The translations under genes and the position numbers were made by a program. Positions 34,801 to 45,822 of a stretch of 64,000 nucleotides of DNA are shown here, one piece after another; the first letter of the stretch is position 1; every line of letters starts with the position of its first letter. Under the pieces are notes generated by a model. It was not told where the DNA came from. It made no database searches and worked only from the letters and a program-made list of their open reading frames with translations. Source of the DNA: Mesorhizobium sp. M9A.F.Ca.ET.002.03.1.2 (GTDB taxonomy: Bacteria > Pseudomonadota > Alphaproteobacteria > Rhizobiales > Rhizobiaceae); the NCBI RefSeq assembly GCF_003952365.1, contig NZ_CP034443.1:6317001-6381000 (forward strand). Direction: 5' to 3'.

Positions 34801-36651
34801 ATGCCATCACCTTTGATCCGGCGCGGAATATGGGCGATCGGCGTTGCCGTGCTCGTCATCGCGCTGGCCGTCGCCGCCCTGCCGCTCGTCGCCTCGACCC
34901 GCATCGTGCGCGACCGCATCGCCTGGGAAATGAGTGCGTGGAGCGGTTTCAGGGTCACCATCGACGGCGCGCCGCGGATCGAGGTCTGGCCGAATTTCCG
35001 GGCCATCCTGGCCGACGTGACGCTTTCGCAATGGACAGAGGCCGACGCGCCGCCTGTGATCGAAACCGAACGGGTCGAGGTCAATCTCTCCGCCATGGCG
35101 GCGCTGCGTGGCAACGTGGTGTTTTCAACGGCGCGGCTGATCCGGCCGACAATCAGGGTCCAACGCGCAGCAAATGGGTTTTTCCAGCCCGCCTTGCCTT
35201 CGGGCGGGCGCATCACGCGTTCCATCGACACTGCTCGCGCCGTGGTCAGCGCCAATCCAGCCAAGCCGGACCTGAGCAAGCTGCCGGCGGACCCGTTCGG
35301 CACCGTGGAGTTCAGGGACGGCCGCGTGGTGACCTCCGTCGATGGCAAGGACGCCGAGATCCTGAGCAGCCTGAGCGGCCAGGCGAACTGGGCCGCGCTG
35401 AACAGCAACGCGACGCTGTCGGCGACCGGGATCTGGCGCGGCGAAAGCGTTGCCGTGGATGCCGCATCGCCGAACCCGCTGGTGCTGTTTGGGGGAGGTG
35501 CTGCGCCGATGACGCTTTCCTTCAAGGCAGCCCCTGCCAGTTTTTCGTTCGACGGCGTGGCTGGCATGTCCGAGAACGCCTATTTCGACGGCCAGGCGAA
35601 ATTTGCCGCACCCTCGCTCAGGCGCCTGCTCGAATGGTCGCGGGCCGGCATCGCGCCGGGCGCGGCGATCGGCTCGGTCTCCGTTTCCAGCAAGGTCACG
35701 GCGACCTCCGGCCGCATTAAATTCGAAAACACCGAGATCGCTCTGGACGACAATCCGGGAATGGGTGCGCTGGACTTCTCCTTTGGCGAAGCGCGGCCGG
35801 TCATCTCCGGTACGCTCGCCTTCGACACGCTCGACCTGCGGCGGTTTCTCTCCGCCTTCACGCCCCTGGCACCCACAAGCGGAACTGGCCCCGGCGAAAT
35901 CGACACAAGCGTCGCCGACCGGATCAATCTCGATCTCAGACTGTCGGCAGCGCAGGCCACCGCAGGCGCCATCCAGCTTGCCGAAGTCGCCGCCACCGCC
36001 CAGGTCAAGAACGGTCTTGCCGTCTTCGATATTTCCGATGCCTCGGCCTTTGGCGGCAACATCCAGAGCAGCCTTCGTTTCGACCGCAAGCCGGGAGGCA
36101 CGCAGGTCGAGATCAGGCTGCTCGCCTCAGACATCGACGGCGGCGCTTTCGGCACCGCAGCCGGAATGACGCGACTGGTGCCGATCGGCACGGGAACAGT
36201 TTCGGTCATCCTCAAGGGGCCGGGCAGAACCTGGGATTCCATTTTCGAAAACGCCGACGGCTCGGTTTCGGCGAAATTCGGCAAGGGCGCGTTGAGCCGG
36301 CTCAACCTGCCGGCGTTTCTCAAACACACCGAACAGGGCGGATTCTTCGCGCTCGACGATGTCTCCGACGGAACGCTGCCGATCGACGGAGCCGAACTCA
36401 AGGCCAATATTTCGAACGGCGTGGCGAAGATCGAGAAGGCCGAAGCCAGTTCGGCGCAGTACAAGGCCTGGCTTTCCGGCATTGCCTCCTATGCCGGACG
36501 CGGGCTGGCGCTGTCCGGCGGTATCATTCAGGCGGACCAGGCAGCCGCGCAGACAAATGGCCAGGGTCCCAACCAGTCTTCGTTCTTCGTCGGCGGGACG
36601 TGGAGCACCCCGTTCATCTCGCCGATAAGCCGCGGGGTTTCCGGGGAGTAG
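34801..36651 (+). CDS. AsmA-family envelope protein
   Basis: A 616-residue protein with one N-terminal membrane anchor (residues 8-30, GIWAIGVAVLVIALAVAALPLV) and a long beta-rich periplasmic region typical of AsmA-like, bridge-type proteins implicated in outer-membrane lipid handling. The N-terminal AsmA pattern is STRIVRDRIAWEMSAWSGFRVTIDGAPRIEVWPNFRAILADVTL. The C-terminal AsmA_2 part has DGSVSAKFGKGALSRLNLPAFLKHTEQGGFFALDDVSDGTLPIDGAELKANISNG near residues 500-550. The start at 34801 was chosen for the signal anchor; an upstream GTG at 34741 is possible. Confidence 0.85.
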   Translation: MPSPLIRRGIWAIGVAVLVIALAVAALPLVASTRIVRDRIAWEMSAWSGFRVTIDGAPRIEVWPNFRAILADVTLSQWTEADAPPVIETERVEVNLSAMAALRGNVVFSTARLIRPTIRVQRAANGFFQPALPSGGRITRSIDTARAVVSANPAKPDLSKLPADPFGTVEFRDGRVVTSVDGKDAEILSSLSGQANWAALNSNATLSATGIWRGESVAVDAASPNPLVLFGGGAAPMTLSFKAAPASFSFDGVAGMSENAYFDGQAKFAAPSLRRLLEWSRAGIAPGAAIGSVSVSSKVTATSGRIKFENTEIALDDNPGMGALDFSFGEARPVISGTLAFDTLDLRRFLSAFTPLAPTSGTGPGEIDTSVADRINLDLRLSAAQATAGAIQLAEVAATAQVKNGLAVFDISDASAFGGNIQSSLRFDRKPGGTQVEIRLLASDIDGGAFGTAAGMTRLVPIGTGTVSVILKGPGRTWDSIFENADGSVSAKFGKGALSRLNLPAFLKHTEQGGFFALDDVSDGTLPIDGAELKANISNGVAKIEKAEASSAQYKAWLSGIASYAGRGLALSGGIIQADQAAAQTNGQGPNQSSFFVGGTWSTPFISPISRGVSGE

Positions 36652-36715
36652 GCAGACGAAGCCGCTGCGGTCGTCGGAAGTGCTTCCTGCCGGCCTGCAG
36701 CCGCCGTCCCTTTCA

Positions 36716-37534
36716 TCACCCCCGCTGAGCGGCCTGCTCATCACGCTGGCGCTGCACCTCGCGACGCTTGTTGGCGAGCGAAGCGATGATGACCCCGACC
36801 GCCACGACCGCGATCAGGATGGTGCAGGCGGCGTTGATCTCCGGCGTCACACCGAGACGAACCTGGCTGTAGATCTTCATCGGCAGCGTGGTGGCGCCAG
36901 GCCCCGAGGTGAAGCTGGCGATGACCAGATCGTCGAGCGACAATGTGAACGCCAGCATCCAGCCAGACACGATCGCCGGCATGATGACAGGCAGCGTTAT
37001 CTGGAAAAAGGTCTTCACCGGCGGTGCGCCAAGATCCATCGCGGCCTCTTCCAGCGAGCGATCGAACGTCATCAGGCGCGATTGCACGACGACGGCGACG
37101 AAGCACATGGTCAAGGTGATATGGGCAAGCGTGACGGTGAGAAAGCCGCGGTCGAGGCCGACGGCGACGAAGAGCAGCAGCAGCGACAGGCCGGTGATGA
37201 CTTCCGGCATGACCAGCGGCGCAAACACCATGCCGGAAAACAGCATCCGGCCCTTGAAGCGGGTGTAGCGCGTCAAGGTGACAGCCGCCAGTGTGCCGAG
37301 CACGGTCGCCACGGTGGCCGAGATGACAGCGACGCGGGCCGTTACCCAGGTGGCGTCCATGAGGCCCTGGTTGTGGAACAGCGCGACGTACCATTTGGTC
37401 GAGAAGCCGCCCCAGACGGTGACCAGTTTCGATTCATTGAAGGAGAAGACGACGAGCAGGACGATCGGCAGGTAAAGAAAGGCAAAGCCCAGCACGATCG
37501 AGGTGATGTTGAAACGGCTCCAGGTCGGGTTCAT
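36716..37534 (-). CDS. potI: Putrescine ABC transporter permease PotI
   Basis: A 272-residue inner-membrane permease with six hydrophobic segments and the EAA coupling loop EEAAMDLGAPPVKTFFQITLPVIMPAI near residue 175. It matches the PotC/PotI subunit of polyamine importers (SFNESKLVTVWGGFSTKWYVALFHN near 30). Its ATG overlaps the potH stop by 4 bp. It is the last gene of the pot operon. Confidence 0.92.
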   Translation of the reverse strand: MNPTWSRFNITSIVLGFAFLYLPIVLLVVFSFNESKLVTVWGGFSTKWYVALFHNQGLMDATWVTARVAVISATVATVLGTLAAVTLTRYTRFKGRMLFSGMVFAPLVMPEVITGLSLLLLFVAVGLDRGFLTVTLAHITLTMCFVAVVVQSRLMTFDRSLEEAAMDLGAPPVKTFFQITLPVIMPAIVSGWMLAFTLSLDDLVIASFTSGPGATTLPMKIYSQVRLGVTPEINAACTILIAVVAVGVIIASLANKRREVQRQRDEQAAQRG

Positions 37535-38505
37535 CTGTCCTGCTCCTGGGCGCGGGCCTGGGCTCGCTGGAACAGCATGATCGGCACGATCAGCAGCAAC
37601 AGCAGGATGACAGCGACGGCCGACGACACCGGCCAGTCGCGATTGGCGAAGAACTCGTTCCACAGCGTCTTACCGATCATCAGCGTCTGCGACCCGCCGA
37701 GCAGGTCGGGAATGACGAACTCGCCGACGGCGGGAATGAACACCAGGAGGCAGCCGGCGATGACGCCGGGCAGCGACAGAGGAAAGGTGATCTTCCAGAA
37801 GGCGCTGGTCGGCGGGCAGCCGAGATCCTTGGCCGCCTCGATCAGCGAGTAATCCATTTTCTCGAGAGCGGAGTAGAGCGGCAGCACCATGAACGGCAAA
37901 TAGGAATAAACGATGCCGATGAAGATCGCCGTGTAGGTGTTGAGGATGATCAGCGGCTGGTTGATGACGCCGCTGGCGAGCAGCAGCTGGTTGAGCAGCC
38001 CCTCGGGCTTGAGGATGCCGATCCAGGCGTAGACGCGGATCAGGAACGAGGTCCAGAACGGCAGGATCACCAGCATCAGCAAAGTCGGGCGGAGCGTCGC
38101 CGGCGCGCGGGCCATGCCATAGGCGATCGGGTAGCCGACAAGCAATGTCAGCACCGTCGAAATGGCGGCGACGATGACGCTCGTCACATAGGCGTTGACG
38201 TAGAGCGCGTCCTGCGTCAGCCAAGTGTAATTGTCGATGCTGAGCTGTTTCAGCTGAACAAGAAGACCGGAAAGGCCATCGCCGAAGCCAAGCACCGGGG
38301 TGTAAGGCGGTATGGCGATCGCCGTCTGCGACAGCGAAATCTTGAAGACGATGACGAACGGAATGAGGAAGAAGAAGACCAGCCAGAGATACGGGATGAT
38401 GATGACGAGGCGGCCAACGAAGGCCTCTCCCAGTCTGGCCAGGGCGGATTTGCCCGCATCGGCGGCCGAGGACGTTGTTGCAGCGGTGACAGCGGCATTC
38501 GACAT
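37531..38505 (-). CDS. potH: Putrescine ABC transporter permease PotH
   Basis: A 324-residue permease, longer than PotI because of an N-terminal extension of about 30 residues before the first membrane segment (LVIIIPYLWLVFFFLIPFVIVFKISL). The coupling loop is EAAKDLGCPPTSAFWKITFPLSLPGVIAGC near residue 235. Together with PotI it forms the putrescine channel. It follows potG by 9 bp and overlaps potI, so translation is coupled. Confidence 0.92.
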   Translation of the reverse strand: MSNAAVTAATTSSAADAGKSALARLGEAFVGRLVIIIPYLWLVFFFLIPFVIVFKISLSQTAIAIPPYTPVLGFGDGLSGLLVQLKQLSIDNYTWLTQDALYVNAYVTSVIVAAISTVLTLLVGYPIAYGMARAPATLRPTLLMLVILPFWTSFLIRVYAWIGILKPEGLLNQLLLASGVINQPLIILNTYTAIFIGIVYSYLPFMVLPLYSALEKMDYSLIEAAKDLGCPPTSAFWKITFPLSLPGVIAGCLLVFIPAVGEFVIPDLLGGSQTLMIGKTLWNEFFANRDWPVSSAVAVILLLLLIVPIMLFQRAQARAQEQDR

Positions 38506-38514
38506 GGCTGTCCC

Positions 38515-39654
38515 CTATCGCGTCAGCACGACGCCGGCGTCCGGCCGGAACGACACCCAGGCACGGTCATTCCAGCTCAGCGGATCCTCGGTGATGCGTG
38601 CGGCGTTCATCGTGCTCGCCCGCACCACGTGGCCGTCGTCCAGCCTGACGTGATAAACGGTCATATCGCCGAGATAGGCGATATCGTAGACCTCGCCCTC
38701 GATGGCGTTGACGGCACCGTCCGGCTTCTTCGACGACACCTTGATCTTCTCCGGCCTGATCGCGAAGGCGACGGCCGCGCCAATGGCGGTGTCGCCGGCA
38801 TTCTCCGTCCGGATGGTGATGCCGTTGCCGGTGTCGATGCTTGCCGCGCCGGCATCGCCACGCGCGATCTTGCCTTCGAACATGTTGACGTTGCCGACAA
38901 AGCCGGCGACGAAACGGGAACCTGGCGCCTCGTAGACTTCCGCCGGCGTCGCCACCTGCATCACCTCGCCCTTGTCGATGATGGCGATTCGGTCGGCCAT
39001 GGTCATCGCCTCTTCCTGATCGTGGGTGACGACGACGAAGGTGAGGCCGAGTGACTGCTGGAGGTCCATCAGCTCGAACTGTGTTTCCTCGCGCAGCTTC
39101 TTGTCCAGCGCGCCAAGTGGCTCGTCGAGCAGCAGGACCTTCGGCCGCTTGGCGACCGAGCGGGCAAGTGCGACGCGCTGGCGCTGGCCGCCGGACAATT
39201 GATGCGGCTTGCGCTTGGCGAACTGCTCAAGCTTGACCAACTTCAGCATCTCTCCGACGCGCGCCGCGATCTCGGGCTTCGGCATGCCGTCCTGCTTGAG
39301 GCCGAAGGCGATGTTGTTCTCGACCGTCATATGCGGGAACAGCGCATAGGACTGGAACATCATGTTGACCGGCCGCCGGTATGGCGGGATGCCGCGCAAA
39401 TCCTGGCCATCGAGCAGGATGCGGCCGGCGGTCGGCTCCTCGAAGCCGGCGAGCATCCTCAGAAGCGTCGATTTTCCACAACCCGACGCACCGAGCAGGG
39501 CAAAGAACTCGCGCTCGAATATGGTCAGCGACAAATTGTTGACAGCGGTGAAGTCACCGAACTTCTTGGTGACGTTGTCGAACTGGATGTATGGCTTGGC
39601 TTTCGGGTCGTTCCATGGCGCGAAATCCCTGCGGATGCTGCCAAGCGATTTCAT
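38515..39654 (-). CDS. potG: Putrescine ABC transporter ATPase PotG
   Basis: A 379-residue ATPase with Walker A LLGASGCGKSTLLRM near residue 52, signature QLSGGQRQRVALARSVA near 147, Walker B VLLLDEPLGALDKK near 167 and H-loop VVTHDQEEAM near 203, followed by a C-terminal TOBE regulatory domain (about 290-375). The ATG at 39654 has GGAG 6 bp upstream; an ATG ten codons earlier is possible. It lies between potF and potH, with a strong hairpin separating it from potF. Confidence 0.93.
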   Translation of the reverse strand: MKSLGSIRRDFAPWNDPKAKPYIQFDNVTKKFGDFTAVNNLSLTIFEREFFALLGASGCGKSTLLRMLAGFEEPTAGRILLDGQDLRGIPPYRRPVNMMFQSYALFPHMTVENNIAFGLKQDGMPKPEIAARVGEMLKLVKLEQFAKRKPHQLSGGQRQRVALARSVAKRPKVLLLDEPLGALDKKLREETQFELMDLQQSLGLTFVVVTHDQEEAMTMADRIAIIDKGEVMQVATPAEVYEAPGSRFVAGFVGNVNMFEGKIARGDAGAASIDTGNGITIRTENAGDTAIGAAVAFAIRPEKIKVSSKKPDGAVNAIEGEVYDIAYLGDMTVYHVRLDDGHVVRASTMNAARITEDPLSWNDRAWVSFRPDAGVVLTR

Positions 39655-39691
39655 GTCCCACTCCGTCTTGCGTCCTATCCCCAAAAGATTT

Positions 39692-39716
39692 GACCCCGGC
39701 GCACTGCGCCGGGGTC
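39692..39716 (-). terminator. Hairpin between potF and potG
   Basis: GACCCCGGCGC-ACT-GCGCCGGGGTC is a perfect 11-bp stem in the 74-bp potF-potG gap, followed on the minus strand by AAATCTTTTGG. It could partly end transcription or stabilise the 3' end of potF mRNA, giving more binding protein than ATPase, as is common in ABC operons. Confidence 0.6.
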
Positions 39717-39728
39717 GTTGATTGCCGC

Positions 39729-40826
39729 TTACTGCCCGGTGACGATCTTGGTCCAGGTGCGGGTGACGACGCGCTGGGTCTTGGAATCGTAGGGGGCGAT
39801 GGTGAACAGTTTCGCCAGCGTCGCTTCATCCGGGTAGATCGCCGGATCCTCGAGTATCTCCTTGTCGATGAACTGCTGCGACGCCTTGTTGCCGTTGGCG
39901 TAGAAGACATAGTTGCTCGATTTGGCGATCACTTCCGGCTTCATCATGTAGTTCAGGAATTCATGCGCCTCCGCGACATGCGGCGCGTCGGCCGGGATCG
40001 CCATCTGATCGAACCACATCTCGGCACCTTCCTTCGGCACGGAATAACCGATCTCGACGCCACGGTTAGCCTCCGTCGCGCGGTCGCGCGCCTGGAAGAC
40101 GTCACCCGACCAGCCGACGGCCAGGCAGATGTCGCCATTGGCCAGAGCGTTGATGTATTCCGACGAGTGGAACTTGCGGATGTAAGGCCTGATCTTCAGC
40201 ATCAGTTCTTCCGCCTTGGCGAAATCGTCCATCGACGTGGTCTCGGGGTCGATGCCCAGATATTTGAAGGCGGTCGGAAGTATGTCGCTCGGGGAATCGA
40301 GGACATAGACGCCGCAATCCTTCAGCTTGGCCAGCTTTTCCGGGTTGAAGAAAACGTCCCAGCTGTCGATCTCCTCGGTGCCGAGCGCTTCCTGTACTTT
40401 CTTGGTGTTATAGCCGAGGCCGACCGTGCCCCACATGTAGTTGATCGAATATTCGTTGCCGGGATCGTACTTGGCCGTGCGCTCTGCAATGATGTCCCAC
40501 ATGTTGGAAATGTTGGGCAGCTTCGACTTGTCGAGCTTCTGGAACACGCCCGCCTGGATCTGGCGTGCGAGGAAATTGGCGGTTGGCACGACAACATCGT
40601 AGCCGCTGCCACCGGCAAGCAATTTCGTCTCCAGGAGCTCGTTGGAATCGAAGGTGTCGTAGGTCACCTTGATGCCGGTTTCCTTGGTGAAGTCGTCGAT
40701 GATCGAGCTGTCGATGTAATCCGACCAGTTATAGACATTGACGACGCGGTCCTGGGCATGAGCCCCGAGGGTGAAAAGCGTCAGAAATGCCGAGGTCGCC
40801 GAAAACCAGAACGCTTTGCGGGTCAT
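39729..40826 (-). CDS. potF: Putrescine-binding periplasmic protein PotF
   Basis: A 365-residue polyamine-binding protein with a signal peptide (residues 1-24, cleaved after AHA). The mature start QDRVVNVYNWSDYIDSSIIDDFTKETGIKVTYDTFDSNE is typical of PotD/PotF. Later motifs GSGYDVVVPTANFLARQIQAGVFQKLDKSKLPN and YMWGTVGLGYN also fit. It is the first gene of potFGHI. The puuA/puuB-like genes at 51-55 kb would degrade the imported putrescine. Confidence 0.93.
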   Translation of the reverse strand: MTRKAFWFSATSAFLTLFTLGAHAQDRVVNVYNWSDYIDSSIIDDFTKETGIKVTYDTFDSNELLETKLLAGGSGYDVVVPTANFLARQIQAGVFQKLDKSKLPNISNMWDIIAERTAKYDPGNEYSINYMWGTVGLGYNTKKVQEALGTEEIDSWDVFFNPEKLAKLKDCGVYVLDSPSDILPTAFKYLGIDPETTSMDDFAKAEELMLKIRPYIRKFHSSEYINALANGDICLAVGWSGDVFQARDRATEANRGVEIGYSVPKEGAEMWFDQMAIPADAPHVAEAHEFLNYMMKPEVIAKSSNYVFYANGNKASQQFIDKEILEDPAIYPDEATLAKLFTIAPYDSKTQRVVTRTWTKIVTGQ

Positions 40827-41122
40827 GCGTCTCTCCTTTGATGAGTGTTCCGTCGCCAGCTCGTCGCGAGGCTGCGCGGCTGGGCGTTTGCTTCAGATTA
40901 TTGGGCTTTCCGGCAAGCGACAAGCGCGATCCAAGTGGTGTTCCGGCGCCGTCATAGGCTCTCGCCACGGCGCGGGCAGGGATGCGACGATGTTGTCCGG
41001 TCTCGATCGGCCCGGAGGGGAGACTTGGCAAGATACGCCTGTCTTGTTGTTGCCGTGTTGCAGCCTGCCCGCGCGGCTGCGGCGTTGTCAATGGCTCATC
41101 TCGCTTTGTCGTGTGCGCTGCA

Positions 41123-42076
41123 TCAATTAGGCGATGGCATGCCCGTGACACCCGGCCGCACGGGCCGCGTCTGACGCTTGAATTCGAGCCCGATATGGAC
41201 GAGCAGCGCCGTGACCACCACCATGCCGCCAATGATGGTCCGTCCCGACGGCACCTCGGAATGGATGAGCCAGACCCAGATCGGGCCGAGGATCGGTTCG
41301 AAGGTGCCGAGGAGTGCTGCAACGGCCGCCGGAACAAGCCGGGCGCCGGTGGCGAAGAAGGCAAGGCCGAGACCCAGATTGACCACGCCGAATGCAAACA
41401 AGAAGCCCATGTCGCTGCTGGAAACGCCGAATTGCGATGCCTGGGACGCCGCGAATGCGGCAGCAAGCATCGTTCCGAGGCAGGTCGCCGGCGTCATGCG
41501 CACATGGGCAAAGCGCCGGGTGATGACGGTGGCGATCGAAAACATGACGGCGATGAGCAGCGCCAACCCGTCGCCGACGGGAGACACGGCGCCATCAAGC
41601 GATTCCGATACCATGATGGCAACGCCGGCAATGACGGCGGCAATCGCCACCCAGGTCGCCGCGGCCACCCGTTCGCGAAACAGCACCCAGGCAAACAGCG
41701 CCGCCAGGAGCGGCACGCCGGCTTGCATCAAAAGGATATTGGCGACGGTGGTGTAGGCAAGCGCCACGACGAAGCAAGTCGATGCGGTGGCGAAGCAGAA
41801 CGCCACGGCAAGGCCGGGCAGGCCCATGCCGCGGAACAACCTCACCGTGCCGTGCCAGCCGTCGCGCCAGATCATGAAGCAGATCAGGAAGGCGGCGGCC
41901 CAGACCGAGCGCCAGAACACCACCGTCCAGCTGTCGCCGGCGTCGATGAAGCGGGCAATAGTGCCGCCAAAACTCCACATCAGCGCCGACAGGAATATCA
42001 ACAGGAAGCCGACACGCTCGTCACGCGGCGAGACAGCGGGCGAAACGGCAATCGGTGATGATGCGGTATCGGTCAT
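41123..42076 (-). CDS. EamA (DMT) family transporter
   Basis: A 317-residue membrane protein with ten predicted hydrophobic segments in two EamA repeats (about residues 22-155 and 165-300). Visible marks are SALMWSFGGTIARFI near 30, ANILLMQAGVPLLAALFAWVLFRERV near 112 and AALLGTFEPILGPIWVWLIHSEVPSG near 255. Members export amino acids, metabolites or nucleosides; the substrate is unknown. It is transcribed away from scfR's terminus and towards potF. Confidence 0.88.
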   Translation of the reverse strand: MTDTASSPIAVSPAVSPRDERVGFLLIFLSALMWSFGGTIARFIDAGDSWTVVFWRSVWAAAFLICFMIWRDGWHGTVRLFRGMGLPGLAVAFCFATASTCFVVALAYTTVANILLMQAGVPLLAALFAWVLFRERVAAATWVAIAAVIAGVAIMVSESLDGAVSPVGDGLALLIAVMFSIATVITRRFAHVRMTPATCLGTMLAAAFAASQASQFGVSSSDMGFLFAFGVVNLGLGLAFFATGARLVPAAVAALLGTFEPILGPIWVWLIHSEVPSGRTIIGGMVVVTALLVHIGLEFKRQTRPVRPGVTGMPSPN

Positions 42077-42226
42077 GGGGCGCGACTGTCGGCGATTTCA
42101 GGGGCGGCACGATGCGCAACGGACGACAAGAACGTGCCTCATTCGCGTAGCGCAAAGGCAGCGGCGGGGCGTGATCCACCGAACGGCGACGGTTGTGGCA
42201 AAGACGGCAGATCGCCTGCCGCGGCC

Positions 42227-43681
42227 TCACTGAAAATCGAAGGCGCTCAACCCGGTCACCATCTCGTCGAGGCCGAGCGGGCGCGTCACCGGCGGCTCGG
42301 CGCGGGCAAGGCAGCCGATGCGTTCACACAGCCGGCAGGCCGGGCCTATCGGCGTGGCCGGATTGATGCCCTGTCCGGCTTTTCCAGCCGCGGCGGCAGC
42401 CGGCCCCGGCAGCGCCGAACCGTAGACGATCTCGTCACGAAAGCCGATGTCGCAACCCAGCAGAAGCGCGGTACGGCGCGGGCGCTCCGAAAACGAGCCT
42501 TGCGGCCCTTCAAGCGTGCGGGCGATGCAGAGGAACTCGGCGCCGTCGGGCATTTCCACCGCCTCGACGAAGATCTGGCCGGGCTGGGTGAAGGCGGCAT
42601 GCACGGGAAGTTTTGGGCAACCGCCGCCGAAGCGGCTTTGCGGAAAACCCTGGCTGCCCGCCTTGCGGAAGCGGTTGCCGGCATTGTCGACCTCGAGCAT
42701 GAAGAACGGCACGCCCGACGTGCCCGGCCGCTGCAGCATAGTCAGGCGGTTCGCCGCCTGCTCGAAGGAGACACCGAAGCGCGAGCGCAGCACGTCGATA
42801 TCGTAACGCGCACGGTGTGCTGCGGCGTGAAAGGATTGATAGGGCATCATCAGCGCGTGGGCGGCGTAGCGGCCAAGCTCGAAGCGGGCGAGCCGGCGGG
42901 CCTCATCCGTGCTCAGCTTCAGCGCCTGGATCTCGCCTGCTACCGCGACCGTCATGCGGATCAGGCAGGCCTCCATCGCCACCTCGCGCAACTGGTCGAA
43001 CGGCGACAGGCGCTCCGACAGAAACAGACGCTGCGAGTGGCGGTCGTAGCGGCGGCGCCAGTTCGGCATGGTGGCGACCGGCAGCACCTTGACCACGATG
43101 CCGTATTCGCGCTTCAGCCAGGCCTTCAGCGCACCGAGCAGATCGTCGCCGGGGTCGAGCACCGACGTGAATGCCTCGGCTTCCGCTTCGAGCGCCGCAA
43201 AATGGTTCGGCCGGCGCTCGAAAATCTCGTGCACCTCGTCGATCGGCAAGCGGGCGCCGGAGAGCGCGGTGGCCCGGCCCTCACGCGCCAGAAGCTCGTT
43301 GAGGTCGGAAAGGCGCTCGGCCTGCTCGCGGTAGGCGCGAAACAGTTTTATCACCGCGGCGGAAGCGTTGGGCGCCGCCTCGGCAAGCTCGATCAGCTCC
43401 TGGTCGCCAGGCAATTCGCCGACCAGCAGCGGATCTGAAAACACCTCCTTCAAGGCGGCGACCGACCCCCTCGCCTCGCCCTGCAGTTCATGCGGGTCGA
43501 CCTTGTAGACGGACGCCAGCCTGAGGATCAGCTGGACCGTCAGCGGCCGCTGGTTGCGCTCGATAAGATTGAGATAGGACGGCGAGATGCCGAGCCCCTC
43601 GGCCATCGCCGTCTGGGTGAGGCCCTTGGCGCTGCGAATGCGGCGGATGCGCGGCCCGGCGAAGATCTTCTGGTCGGCCAC
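42227..43681 (-). CDS. ScfR/RamB-type XRE regulator of short-chain fatty acid metabolism
   Basis: A 484-residue regulator. The N-terminal XRE helix-turn-helix (GPRIRRIRSAKGLTQTAMAEGLGISPSYLNLIERNQRPLTVQLILRLA) is followed by an IrrE-like/DUF955 segment (EACLIRMTVAVAGEIQAL near 245) and a C-terminal domain ending in the cysteine pattern CRLCERIGCLARAEPP near 450. The protein uses a GTG start with AAGGA upstream. Homologues respond to acyl-CoA from acetate or propionate and control the glyoxylate and methylcitrate pathways. Its divergent neighbour is aceA (isocitrate lyase), the expected target. Confidence 0.88.
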   Translation of the reverse strand: MADQKIFAGPRIRRIRSAKGLTQTAMAEGLGISPSYLNLIERNQRPLTVQLILRLASVYKVDPHELQGEARGSVAALKEVFSDPLLVGELPGDQELIELAEAAPNASAAVIKLFRAYREQAERLSDLNELLAREGRATALSGARLPIDEVHEIFERRPNHFAALEAEAEAFTSVLDPGDDLLGALKAWLKREYGIVVKVLPVATMPNWRRRYDRHSQRLFLSERLSPFDQLREVAMEACLIRMTVAVAGEIQALKLSTDEARRLARFELGRYAAHALMMPYQSFHAAAHRARYDIDVLRSRFGVSFEQAANRLTMLQRPGTSGVPFFMLEVDNAGNRFRKAGSQGFPQSRFGGGCPKLPVHAAFTQPGQIFVEAVEMPDGAEFLCIARTLEGPQGSFSERPRRTALLLGCDIGFRDEIVYGSALPGPAAAAAGKAGQGINPATPIGPACRLCERIGCLARAEPPVTRPLGLDEMVTGLSAFDFQ

Positions 43682-43718
43682 TCGATTGTCCTTGACAGAA
43701 ATTTACATCATTTTTGTA

Positions 43719-43737
43719 TGGCGATGCCATGTCGCCA
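43719..43737. promoter_or_regulatory. Inverted repeat in the scfR-aceA promoter region
   Basis: TGGCGA-TGCCATG-TCGCCA lies in the 247-bp divergent region, 38 bp before scfR and about 190 bp before aceA. It is flanked on both sides by partly symmetric AATTTACA/TGTAAATT-like sequence (near 43701 and 43754). It is a plausible ScfR operator. Confidence 0.45.
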
Positions 43738-43928
43738 TTTTACAATCGTGACAAATTTACAGCGCATGATTGTCAAACGCAACACAGGTTTTCCTTTATT
43801 TTCCAACCAATCTTACGGTTTTCCTCGCCTGTTTCGCGTCGAAATGTAAATACTGTCACACCAAACGGCGCGGAAATTTCCATGAGGCGGCGTTTTCTAT
43901 CCCAGCAACGATTTATCCGGAGCGACCA

Positions 43929-45218
<1,290 letters not shown>

Positions 45219-45281
45219 CCGGAACGCAACGAACAGAGAAACCGCCCCAGAGGGCTATAAATACGCAGAAGGAGAAGACCA

Positions 45282-45524
45282 ATGGCATCGATAAGCCGCG
45301 TCAAGGAACGGGCCGAAGAACAGGCCACCACCATGAACGTCGACCAGCAAGCGACCATCCGCATGCTTGCGAACGACCTGCACAGGCTCAACCAGTCGGT
45401 GATGAAGGCGGTCGAGGCTGGCGTGTCGGTGGAGCTCGTGCGCTCGGCAAGACATCATGGCGGCGACGGCAACTGGGGCGACCTGCTGATCCCGGTGATC
45501 GTCACGCAACGGAGCCTCGGCTGA
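45282..45524 (+). CDS. Conserved small protein downstream of aceA
   Basis: An 80-residue protein containing MNVDQQATIRMLANDLHRLNQSVMKAVEAGVSVELVRSARHHGGDGNWGDLLIPVIV. It has a good AGAAGGAGA ribosome-binding site and lies 64 bp after aceA on the same strand, so it is probably co-transcribed. I recall similar proteins after isocitrate lyase genes in other rhizobia (possibly DUF6074), but no function is known. Confidence 0.72.
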   Translation: MASISRVKERAEEQATTMNVDQQATIRMLANDLHRLNQSVMKAVEAGVSVELVRSARHHGGDGNWGDLLIPVIVTQRSLG

Positions 45525-45822
45525 CCGACATCCGTCCAAAGCCTGTTGTGGATCGGCATCACCTGCACAGTCTCTGCGCAGGTGATTTGCCTTTGCACGA
45601 CCGGTTTGCATTCGGGCCAGGAACAGACCTTGCTTTAAATTTTAACGTTTCTTGCGATATTTTCGATGCCTGCCATTTCAGCTTGACATGGGCGGGGATC
45701 TCACGGCAATTGTCTCCAAAGTTTCAACCCTGCATTGAAACAAGACGAGTGCCCACCCGCTCATGCGCCCCGTGAATCGTGAGACCAGCACTGCGAAGCA
45801 CCTGAATTCGGTGAGCCGGACC

